From Rhodocista pekingensis (GTDB lineage: Bacteria > Pseudomonadota > Alphaproteobacteria > Azospirillales > Azospirillaceae), in contig NZ_JBHTCM010000025.1 in the NCBI RefSeq assembly GCF_042665545.1, forward strand, positions 1 through 64,000: a stretch of DNA of 64,000 bases, in the 5' to 3' direction. The notes beneath the pieces were generated by a model, which worked only from the letters and a program-made list of their open reading frames with translations, ran no database searches and was not told where the DNA came from. The stretch's first letter is position 1. Each line of letters begins with the position of its first letter. Both the position numbers and the translations under genes were made by a program. This document shows positions 55,262 through 61,887 of the stretch, in pieces.

Positions 55262-56206
55262 ATGGTGGAAAATCCCGCGGCATTTCCCTTCTCCGGCCGG
55301 GCTCCGATGGCTATGGCCCCGATCGACCCGCGGCCGCTCAGCCCCGGCCTGTGCGCGCTGTGGCGCGAGGTGGTGGCGGCCGAGTTCGGCTGGGAGCAGG
55401 ACGGGGCCTTCCTGACCGTGCCGGCCCTGACCGGCGGTCGCGTCCTCTCCTATCTGCCGTTCCTCAGCTACACCGACATGACCCCGGCGGCGGCGGAGCG
55501 GCTGGCCCAGGAGGCGGGGCCGCGGCGGCACCTGATCCGCGTGCTGGACCCCGACGCCCCGCCGCCGTCCGTCGGCGACCCGGTCACCCTGCGCGCCTCG
55601 CTCGTCGGAGTGGACGCCGACACGCTGTGGAGCCACCTGATCCCCCCGGTCTGCCGCAACCGGGTCCGCCGGGCCGAGAAGGCGGGCATCCAGGTGCAGC
55701 AGGGGCGCGATCCCGAGATGGTCCGGCGTTTCACCGTGCTGCTGGCCGGCACGCTTGCCCGCCACGGCGCGCCGATGCTGCCGCCGACCCTGGTGCAGAC
55801 GCTGGTGCGGGAGACACGGGCCGAAATCCTGCTGGCGGAGGCCGCCGGCCATGATCTGGCCGGCATGGTCGTCGTGCCGGACGGCGATCTGCGCTGGGTG
55901 CCCTGGATCGCCACCGACCGGCGGGCCGCGGCGGAGGCGCCGGGCGATCTGCTGATCTGGCACCTGCTCTGCGAGTGTCTGGGGGACAGGGTACGCACGG
56001 TCGATCTCGGCCGCTCGCCGATGGGCGGGGGCACCTTCCGCTTCAAGCGCAAGTGGGGGGCGGTGCCGGTCCCCCTCCGGCTGGTCGGGGCCGGCCGCCT
56101 GCTCCAGACCCGCTACATGCTGGCGCAGCAGGTCTGGCGCCGCCTGCCCCGTCGCCTGACCGACGAGCTGGGGCCGAAGCTGGTGGGCTATCTGGTCGAT
56201 TACTAG
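55262..56206 (+). CDS. FemAB/GNAT-like acyltransferase
   Basis: Predicted 314 residues from the ATG at 55262; ATGs at 55307 and 55313 would shorten it by 15-17. The pattern is that of the FemAB-like GNAT proteins found with polysaccharide and exosortase loci: PVCRNRVRRAEKAGIQVQQGRD (Asn-Arg-x-x-Arg-Arg-Ala-x-Lys motif), HGAPMLPPTLVQTLV, AGMVVVPDGDLRWVPW, LLIWHLLCECLG and LGRSPMGGGTFRFKRKWGA. It would use an aminoacyl or acyl donor to modify a cell-envelope component. It converges on the ABC-exporter gene. The unknown operon lies upstream with a ~100-base gap, and it may belong with that rather than with the RiPP locus. Confidence 0.78.
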   Translation: MVENPAAFPFSGRAPMAMAPIDPRPLSPGLCALWREVVAAEFGWEQDGAFLTVPALTGGRVLSYLPFLSYTDMTPAAAERLAQEAGPRRHLIRVLDPDAPPPSVGDPVTLRASLVGVDADTLWSHLIPPVCRNRVRRAEKAGIQVQQGRDPEMVRRFTVLLAGTLARHGAPMLPPTLVQTLVRETRAEILLAEAAGHDLAGMVVVPDGDLRWVPWIATDRRAAAEAPGDLLIWHLLCECLGDRVRTVDLGRSPMGGGTFRFKRKWGAVPVPLRLVGAGRLLQTRYMLAQQVWRRLPRRLTDELGPKLVGYLVDY

Positions 56207-56242
56207 CCCTGTCCGCCCCGGCCCGACGACCCGGCCCGGCGG

Positions 56243-58006
56243 TCAGGACACCAGCCGCAGCGGGTCCGCGGCATCGGGGGCGACACGGCCGCCCTCCACC
56301 CGCAGCACCAGATCGGCGCGGCGCAGGGTCGCCAGCCGGTGGGCGATGACGACGGTGGTGCGCCCCCGCATCAGCCGTTCCAGGCTTTCCAGGATCTCCG
56401 TCTCCGTCGCGGCGTCGATGGCGCTGGTCGGTTCGTCCAGCACCAGCACCGGCGCGTCCATCAGGAAGGCACGGGCGATGGCGATGCGCTGGCGCTCCCC
56501 GCCCGACAGCCGGGTTCCCCGCTCCCCCACCCGCGTGGCGTAGCCGTCCGGCAGCGCCATGATGAAATCGTGCGCGGCCGCCTGCCGGGCGGCGGCGATG
56601 ATGCGCCCGATCGGGGCGTCGGGCTCGCCATAGGCGATGTTCGCGGCGATGCTGGTGGAGAACAGGGTCGGGTCCTGTGGCACCACGGCGAACTGACGGC
56701 GCAGGTCGCGCAGCCGGATGTGGCGAAGATCGTGCCCGTCCAGCAGGATGCGTCCCTCCGTCGGGTCGATCTGGCGCATCAGCAGGTTCACCAGGGTGGA
56801 CTTGCCCGCCCCGGTGCGGCCGACGATGCCGACGCAGCTCCCCGCCGGGATGTCCAGCCCGACGCCGGTCAGCACCGGCGTGCGCGGGTCGTAGCGGAAG
56901 CCGACCCCTTCCAGCCGGAGATGGCCGCGGGCCCGGGCCAGGGGTTCGGCGTCGGGCGCTTCGGTCACGGCCGGCACCGCATCCATCAGGGCGAAGGCGC
57001 GACCGGCACTGACCAGCGCCCGCTGCTGCCCCGTGATGTGGCTGCCGATCTGCTGCAACGGCGCATAGAGCTGGGCCAGATAACCCATGACCAGGAGCAG
57101 TTCGCCCAGGCTGAGGCTGCCGGCCTGCACGCCGCGGGCGCCGAGATAGAGGATGGCCGTCGTGCCCAGGCCCGAGGCGAGCCCCAGGGAGACGGTCAGC
57201 AGCCCTTCTACCCGGATCACCCGCTGGCGCTGCCGGAAAGCGGTGCGGGCTGCCGTCAGGAAGCGGTCCGTCTCCGCTTCCTCCCGTCCGAAGGCGGCGA
57301 CCAGCCGGCTGGCCGCCAGGGTCTCCTGCGCCACGGCGAAGGCCGCCCCTTCCCCGTCCTTCACCGCCGTCCAGCGGCCGCGCAGCCGGGTCTGGCTGAG
57401 ATGGATCAGCATGATCACGGGCACCGCGGTCGCCAGCGCCACCCCCGCCAGCCCGGCGTCGATCCGCGCCGTGACGGCCAGCACGCCGGCCAGGGAGACC
57501 AGCGCCACCGCCATCGGGATGATGCCGTAGAGCGCCGTCCATTGCAGGGCTGGCGCATCGTGCTGGATGCGGTGGGCCGATTCCTGACTGCCGCGCTCGA
57601 AGGCTTCGCCGGGAAGGGTCAGACCCCGCCGCAGCAGCCGGCCGCGGAAGTCCAGCACCATGCGTTCGGCCAGCCAGTCGCGCAGCATCCAGTCCAGATA
57701 GTGGTGGGCGGCGGAAAGCAGGGCGAAGACGGCCCCGGCCAGGACCGCCAGCCGCAGCAGCCGGTCGGGTGCCGCCGCCACGGCGGCCGGGACCAGTCCG
57801 GCCAGCCAGCCCGTGACCGGGTGGCCGGCCAGCACATGGTCCACCACCAGGGTGACCGGGATCGGCAGCACCAGGGCGATCGGCAGGCCCAGCAGGCCGA
57901 CCAGCAGCACGGCGGCCAGATGCGGCCGGAACGCCCGCGCCTCACGGAAGGCACGGGCATAGAGGGCGGCGGCGCCGGTGGGGACGGGGGACGTCATCGG
58001 GGGCAT
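56243..58006 (-). CDS. ABC exporter (fused permease and ATPase), probable RiPP exporter
   Basis: Predicted 587 residues with six TM helices followed by one ATPase. The nucleotide-binding domain has Walker A GRTGAGKS, the Q-loop VVPQDPTLFS, the signature LSGGERQR, Walker B VLVLDEPTS and the switch His in VIAHRLA. All are intact. No N-terminal C39 peptidase domain is present, so it does not itself cleave a leader. It lies 90 bases downstream of the Crp-like gene on the same strand and is the best candidate to export the modified peptide. A housekeeping lipid or drug role is possible. Confidence 0.88.
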   Translation of the reverse strand: MPPMTSPVPTGAAALYARAFREARAFRPHLAAVLLVGLLGLPIALVLPIPVTLVVDHVLAGHPVTGWLAGLVPAAVAAAPDRLLRLAVLAGAVFALLSAAHHYLDWMLRDWLAERMVLDFRGRLLRRGLTLPGEAFERGSQESAHRIQHDAPALQWTALYGIIPMAVALVSLAGVLAVTARIDAGLAGVALATAVPVIMLIHLSQTRLRGRWTAVKDGEGAAFAVAQETLAASRLVAAFGREEAETDRFLTAARTAFRQRQRVIRVEGLLTVSLGLASGLGTTAILYLGARGVQAGSLSLGELLLVMGYLAQLYAPLQQIGSHITGQQRALVSAGRAFALMDAVPAVTEAPDAEPLARARGHLRLEGVGFRYDPRTPVLTGVGLDIPAGSCVGIVGRTGAGKSTLVNLLMRQIDPTEGRILLDGHDLRHIRLRDLRRQFAVVPQDPTLFSTSIAANIAYGEPDAPIGRIIAAARQAAAHDFIMALPDGYATRVGERGTRLSGGERQRIAIARAFLMDAPVLVLDEPTSAIDAATETEILESLERLMRGRTTVVIAHRLATLRRADLVLRVEGGRVAPDAADPLRLVS

Positions 58007-58096
58007 CCGGGACAGTTCGTGTCCCCAGTTGCGACCCCGAATGTTTAAGGATCCCCTGAACGGGGAAGCCTCTACCTCTAATGCCCGGCGGGTGGC

Positions 58097-58903
58097 TCAG
58101 CCGGCGAGCTTCTCCAGATAGGCCGTGTCGTGGACGATCAGATAGCCGCTGCGGTAGGCGATGGCGCCGTCCGCCTGGAAGCTCTTCAGGGTCTTGTTCA
58201 CGATCTCCCGCGACACGCCCAGCATCTTCGCCAGGGCGTCCTGGGAGACGAAGGTGGCGATGCGGATGCCGTCGGGCGTCTGCCGGCCTTCGCTCTGCGC
58301 CAGCATCAGGATGCGCTTGGCCAGCCGCCGGGTGACGTTGAGGAAGACCGTGTCCTCGATGATGGCGCTGGTCCAGCGCAGGCGCTCGCACAGCACCGTC
58401 ATCAGCCGGATGCAGAGGTTCGGCCGCGCCTCCAGGAAGGGCAGGAAGTCGCGCCGGTCGATGCGCAGCAGGTCGGCCGGTTCCGCGGCCGTGACGGTGG
58501 CCGTGCGCTCGCCCCCGTCCAGCATGGCGATCTCCCCGAACACCTCGCCGGCGGCGAGCGTGTTCAGCAGCATCACCTTGGCATCCTCCGACTCCGTGTG
58601 GACGGCGACCCGGCCGCGCAGAATGGCGTAGAGGCAGTCGCCCGGATCGCCCTTGATGAAGATGCGCTCGTCCGTGGCGAAGCGGCGGACCTGGGCGAAG
58701 GCCAGGACCGCTTCCATTTCGGAAGCGTCGAGAATGCCGAACAGCCGGTTGCGCCGGAGCAGGGCGATATCGATGCGCTTTGTGTCGCTGGGCACGGGCG
58801 TCACGCTGGCCGCGGAAGCGGACCGCTCCGGCGGGGCGGGCGGTCCGGCGCCGCCAGCATCCGCCAGCGGGGCCTTCGACCGCAAGGCGTCATGCGGCGG
58901 CAC
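58097..58903 (-). CDS. Crp/Fnr-family transcriptional regulator
   Basis: Predicted 268 residues from a GTG (58903) that overlaps the tfuA stop; the N-terminal ~35 residues are low-complexity and a later GTG (VTPVPSDTK) could be used. The cyclic-nucleotide domain has FGEIAMLDGGERTATV, which keeps the Glu and Arg of the phosphate-binding cassette. The helix-turn-helix is FVSQDALAKMLGVSREIVNKTLKSF. Ser-Arg-Glu at the recognition helix equals the Arg180-Glu181 pair of E. coli CRP that reads TGTGA. No cysteine cluster for iron-sulfur is seen, so it is CRP-like, not FNR-like. It is co-transcribed with the RiPP genes, and a perfect TGTGA-N6-TCACA site lies upstream of the operon. Confidence 0.85.
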   Translation of the reverse strand: MPPHDALRSKAPLADAGGAGPPAPPERSASAASVTPVPSDTKRIDIALLRRNRLFGILDASEMEAVLAFAQVRRFATDERIFIKGDPGDCLYAILRGRVAVHTESEDAKVMLLNTLAAGEVFGEIAMLDGGERTATVTAAEPADLLRIDRRDFLPFLEARPNLCIRLMTVLCERLRWTSAIIEDTVFLNVTRRLAKRILMLAQSEGRQTPDGIRIATFVSQDALAKMLGVSREIVNKTLKSFQADGAIAYRSGYLIVHDTAYLEKLAG

Positions 58904-59633
58904 CCAGGATCGGCCGCGCCGCCCGCTCGAACAGGGTCGTGTGCTCGAACGGGAAGAGGACCGTGGCCGGGGTCCAGGGCCGGTCCAGCGCCTCGCGCAT
59001 GGTGCGCAGCATGGCGACCGCGTCCTCCCGCTTCTGGTCGGCACGACCCGTGGGCAGCCACGCGCGCAGCGCCTCGACCTCGGCCCGGTTCACGCCGGCC
59101 GCGGCCGCCTCGCGGAACAGGCGGGCGTAGGTCCGTTCCTTGTAGGGGAGAGCCTTGGCCATGGCTTCCAGGTGGCGCCGGGTGCCCGTGCCGACGATGC
59201 CGCGGGCGAAGGCATCGGACAGGGTGCGGCGGATGTTCACCATGGCTTCCGACAGGATCGGGTAACCGATCTCCGCCGGCCCGTGCGTCACCGCGACCTC
59301 GTCATCGTCCTCCAGCCGGCCGTCGGCGAAGGCCTCGAACACGGCGCCGACGCCGTGCATGCCGAAGGCGTGCAGCTCCGCCGCCCGCAGCGCCCCCATG
59401 CTGGCGCTGCCGTAGACCTGGACGCCCTTGGTCAGGGCGAAGAGGATTTCCTTGTGCCAGACCGACGGCACGTTCTCGAAGAAGCCGTCCACGATTCCGA
59501 TGGCCCGGGCCCCGTCCATCACCGCCCGGAGCACGTCGCCCTGGGCGACCGGCGGGCGGTAGTCCGCCGCCAGGATCTCGCGGGCATCGGCCACGGGGAG
59601 CGTGGGGCCGAGGAAGACGATGGCGTCGGACAT
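58890..59633 (-). CDS. TfuA-like protein (YcaO partner)
   Basis: Predicted 247 residues from the ATG at 59633, preceded by AAGGAGA. It matches TfuA: IVFLGPTLPVADAREIL, IGIVDGFFENVPSVWHKEILFALTKGVQVYGSASMGALRAAELHAFGM, and GPAEIGYPILSEAMVNIR. TfuA proteins pair with YcaO enzymes in trifolitoxin and thioamide-forming systems, where they take part in sulfur delivery or activation. The gene lies 46 bases after ycaO on the same strand. The stop overlaps the Crp-like gene start by 14 bases. Confidence 0.88.
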   Translation of the reverse strand: MSDAIVFLGPTLPVADAREILAADYRPPVAQGDVLRAVMDGARAIGIVDGFFENVPSVWHKEILFALTKGVQVYGSASMGALRAAELHAFGMHGVGAVFEAFADGRLEDDDEVAVTHGPAEIGYPILSEAMVNIRRTLSDAFARGIVGTGTRRHLEAMAKALPYKERTYARLFREAAAAGVNRAEVEALRAWLPTGRADQKREDAVAMLRTMREALDRPWTPATVLFPFEHTTLFERAARPILGAAA

Positions 59634-59679
59634 GGTCGGTTCTCCTTCTCGGAGCGTGTCTTTCCCGGTACGGGCCGGA

Positions 59680-60924
59680 TCAGTGCGGGCGGCACCCGGC
59701 GGCGGCACGGCCGCGGGCGCCCAGGACATAGTCGGGCGAGCTGTCCACCCCCTCCAGCCCGGGCGCCAGCACCCGGACGACGGGGATGCCCAGCTCGCGC
59801 CGGGTCAGATCGACGACGACGGGTTCCTCGATGCCGGCGCGGGCCAGACGGGCCAGCAGCTCGTCCAGATCGTTCCGCAGGGAGCGTCCGCCCCAGACCG
59901 GCACCGCGTTGAAGTCGCGCATCGGCGCGCCATGGCGGATGCGGGTCAGCCAGGCCCGCTGGAGGGCGGGGTCCAGCATCCGCTCGTAATCGGCCCGGGC
60001 CATGTCGTCACGCGCGCCGGAGATGAAGGTCAGCCGGCTCTGCGCCGCTTCGGTCAGGGCGCGGGCCAGGGCGATCCCGCGCACCAGATGGGTGCCACAG
60101 CCGATCGCCGGACGGATGCCGGTGGCGTGCTCCCCCTCGGCCTGCACGATGCGGCAGAGGAAGGTCGGCACGCCGATGTCGGAGGTGATCTCCCAGACGC
60201 CGACCTCGACGCCGGCACGGGCGAACCGGCCGATCAGGTCGCGGCAGACCGGGTCGGCCACCGTCTCCAGATCCAGGCGGTCCTCGTCCTGCGCCTCCTC
60301 CGGCTTCTGGTGCCAGAGCGTCAGGGCATCCCGCTCGATCAGCTCGCAGAGGCCGTGGATGACGGCCTCCAGCGGGTGGTTGCCGGAGGCGAGGCCGTTG
60401 GTGTTGGCCTGGAAGCAGCCGTGGCCCGAGGGCAGCGGCAGCGTGTAGTTGGAGTGGACCATCTCATAGGGGACCCAGACGCTGCGGTCGCGGGTCAGGC
60501 TCCGCCCCTCGATCCAGAGCATCTGGGTATGGGGCGTGTAGCGGCTGCTGCGCAGGCGCGGCAGCCGGTCGGGGTCCACCATCGCGTGGGAGTAGCAGAG
60601 GTCTTCGAAGGAGCCGATCTTCAGCGGCTGCACGATCCGCTCGGCGTGCCAGGCCTCGACGGATTCCATCAGGCCGGATGCCTTGGCCGCCGCGAGCGTC
60701 ACCCCCTTGCCCTGGGACACGGCGAGCGAGCGCGAGTTGGGCCGGTTCACCATCACCACCGGGATACCGACCGTGTCCAGCCCGGTCAGGGTGGCGACCC
60801 GGGTGATGCCGAACATCGGCAGGAACCGCTTCAGCCGTGCCACCGTTTCCTCGGCGGGGACGATCCGGCGCCAGGCGTCGGCCTGGAGGACGGGATCGGC
60901 GCTGTCGCTGTGGCTTCCGGTCAT
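59680..60924 (-). CDS. YcaO-domain peptide-modifying enzyme
   Basis: Predicted 414 residues from the ATG at 60924, with GGAG 7-8 bases upstream; the frame runs open to 61227 but would then overlap the precursor gene. ATP-binding motifs are visible: SGLMESVEAWHAER (~84-97), CELIERDALTLW (~191) and the segment RGIALARALTEAAQSRLTFISG. YcaO enzymes activate a backbone amide with ATP to form azolines or, with TfuA, thioamides. The C-terminal PxPxP found in azoline-forming TOMM YcaOs is absent, which favours the TfuA type. It is followed by tfuA and preceded by a small precursor-like gene. Confidence 0.9.
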   Translation of the reverse strand: MTGSHSDSADPVLQADAWRRIVPAEETVARLKRFLPMFGITRVATLTGLDTVGIPVVMVNRPNSRSLAVSQGKGVTLAAAKASGLMESVEAWHAERIVQPLKIGSFEDLCYSHAMVDPDRLPRLRSSRYTPHTQMLWIEGRSLTRDRSVWVPYEMVHSNYTLPLPSGHGCFQANTNGLASGNHPLEAVIHGLCELIERDALTLWHQKPEEAQDEDRLDLETVADPVCRDLIGRFARAGVEVGVWEITSDIGVPTFLCRIVQAEGEHATGIRPAIGCGTHLVRGIALARALTEAAQSRLTFISGARDDMARADYERMLDPALQRAWLTRIRHGAPMRDFNAVPVWGGRSLRNDLDELLARLARAGIEEPVVVDLTRRELGIPVVRVLAPGLEGVDSSPDYVLGARGRAAAGCRPH

Positions 60925-60960
60925 GGGGCGGCTCCGACTGGGACCCCGGTCAACGGGGCT

Positions 60961-60989
60961 GGCTGGGTAGAGGCCGGCTGGGTAGAGGC
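60961..60989. repeat. Short tandem repeat upstream of ycaO
   Basis: GGCTGGGTAGAGGC occurs at 60961-60974 and again at 60976-60989, a 15-base period. It lies between the ycaO ATG and the hairpin. No function is evident. Confidence 0.4.
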
Positions 60990-61015
60990 TGGCGGGATCG
61001 GTCCGGGGCACGGGC

Positions 61016-61043
61016 GGTCGCGGCGGGCGGTTCCGCCGCGACC
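61016..61043 (-). terminator. Hairpin between the precursor and ycaO
   Basis: GGTCGCGGCGG (61016-61026) pairs perfectly with CCGCCGCGACC (61033-61043) across six bases. It begins ten bases after the precursor stop on the minus strand and has no following U-tract. It may be a partial terminator or an mRNA 3'-end stabiliser that makes more precursor mRNA than enzyme mRNA. Confidence 0.5.
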
Positions 61044-61052
61044 GAGCCGGGA

Positions 61053-61220
61053 TCACGCCTCGCAGACGATGGCGCCACCGAAGTAGTCGCCCTCGCCGCC
61101 GCTCTGACCGACGAGCAGCACGGGCTCGGCGGCGGTGGCGGCGGTTTCCTCGACCGTGACGGCGGAATCGGCCTCGATGGCGTAGAGGCGGCCATCGGCG
61201 CCCCGGATCAGCATGGACAT
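61053..61220 (-). CDS. Candidate RiPP precursor peptide
   Basis: A 55-residue ORF with a good ribosome site (GAGGTGA, about four bases before the ATG). It lies directly upstream of ycaO and tfuA. The N-terminus is MSMLIRGADGRLYAIEADSA, then an Ala/Glu/Thr-rich stretch (TVEETAATAAEPVLLVGQ), and the C-terminal core GGEGDYFGGAIVCEA. This fits a leader plus a glycine-rich core with one cysteine three residues from the end. As recalled, the trifolitoxin core (DIGGSRQGCVA) also has its cysteine third from the end and is made by a TfuA-linked pathway. The core and leader boundary is inferred; a Gln-Ser or Gly-Gly position around residues 39-42 is the likely cleavage site. The other possibility is a small unrelated regulator. 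Confidence 0.72.
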   Translation of the reverse strand: MSMLIRGADGRLYAIEADSAVTVEETAATAAEPVLLVGQSGGEGDYFGGAIVCEA

Positions 61221-61342
61221 GGGTCACCTCGCATGGTGGCTGAACGGACTGGTCCGCGGCGGCGGGAGAGCGTCCGGCGACAGGCCGGAGCGACCCGGCG
61301 CCCGGGCCACCTCATGCTTAATCCCGTGACTGCACGCAGGCG

Positions 61343-61386
61343 TGTGAACTGCTTCACACGATCCTATGCAGATGACCGCCTATGAT
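61343..61386. promoter_or_regulatory. CRP-type operator and class II promoter in the divergent region
   Basis: TGTGA-ACTGCT-TCACA at 61343-61358 is an exact match to the CRP half-sites and spacing, within the longer palindrome GTGTGAA-CTGC-TTCACAC (61342-61359). A good -10 hexamer TATGAT follows at 61381-61386, which places the site centre at about -41.5 for the plus-strand RHH gene. That is the class II activation position. The site also lies 123-138 bases upstream of the precursor start on the other strand, where TTAAGC (61318-61323, minus) is a possible -10. The Crp-like protein encoded in the same operon is the obvious candidate regulator. Confidence 0.7.
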
Positions 61387-61442
61387 CGGTGATCGTGATG
61401 GCAGCCCCCGCGTCCCGTGCTGCGTAAGGTCTGGAGGCCACG

Positions 61443-61775
61443 ATGAATGCACCGAGCAAGCCGCAGAAGGTCCCGATCTATGAGCCCGACGCCCTGGAGG
61501 TGGACGGCCAGCTCATCAGTCACAATGTCTGGGTCAGCGGCCATCGGACCAGCGTCCGTCTGGAAGCCGTGATGTGGAAGAGCCTGCACGAGATCGCGGA
61601 GATCGAGGGCACGACCATCCACCAGCTCATCACGATGATCGCCGCGCGGCGGCACGAGACCTCGACCCTGACCGCGACCATCCGCGCCTTCCTGGTCGCC
61701 TATTTCCGGGCGCTGCATGTCTCGGGCAAGAAGGGACCGCTGCTGTCGCAGGTCCTGGGCGACGCCAGCGCCTGA
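61443..61775 (+). CDS. Ribbon-helix-helix (RHH_4-type) protein
   Basis: Predicted 110 residues. The centre matches the RHH_4 family: VWVSGHRTSVRLEAVMWKSLHEIAEIEGTTIHQLITMIAARR, where the strand with TSVRLE and the following two helices form the DNA-binding ribbon-helix-helix. It is divergent from the RiPP operon and has a CRP-type class II promoter in front. It may be a co-regulator of the same locus. Alphaproteobacteria often encode such small RHH proteins of unknown target. Confidence 0.8.
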   Translation: MNAPSKPQKVPIYEPDALEVDGQLISHNVWVSGHRTSVRLEAVMWKSLHEIAEIEGTTIHQLITMIAARRHETSTLTATIRAFLVAYFRALHVSGKKGPLLSQVLGDASA

Positions 61776-61797
61776 CGCTGCCGTGGCGGCGCGCCCC

Positions 61798-61827
61798 GGG
61801 GGGCTGCCCACAAGAGGCAGGCCCCCC
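61798..61827. terminator. Bidirectional hairpin between convergent genes
   Basis: GGGGGGCTGCC (from 61798) pairs with GGCAGGCCCCCC (to 61827) with one bulged base and a loop of about seven. It lies between the RHH stop and the convergent AAA/TPR gene stop, so it could serve both. There is no T-tract. Confidence 0.5.
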
Positions 61828-61887
61828 ACGGGACCCTGTCCGCGGGACCCTGAAGGGGCAAGGCGCGCGGCGCGCGTGGACCTGGAG

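Noticed and set aside
58009..58025. Inverted repeat GGGACA-GTTCG-TGTCCC just upstream of the ABC exporter start.
   Set aside because: Only six base pairs, in GC-rich DNA where such repeats are common; no link to the CRP-type motif.
60925..61227. N-terminal extension of YcaO (101 codons).
   Set aside because: It would overlap the precursor ORF and the hairpin; it is Arg/Pro/Ser-rich, and a good ribosome site supports the ATG at 60924.
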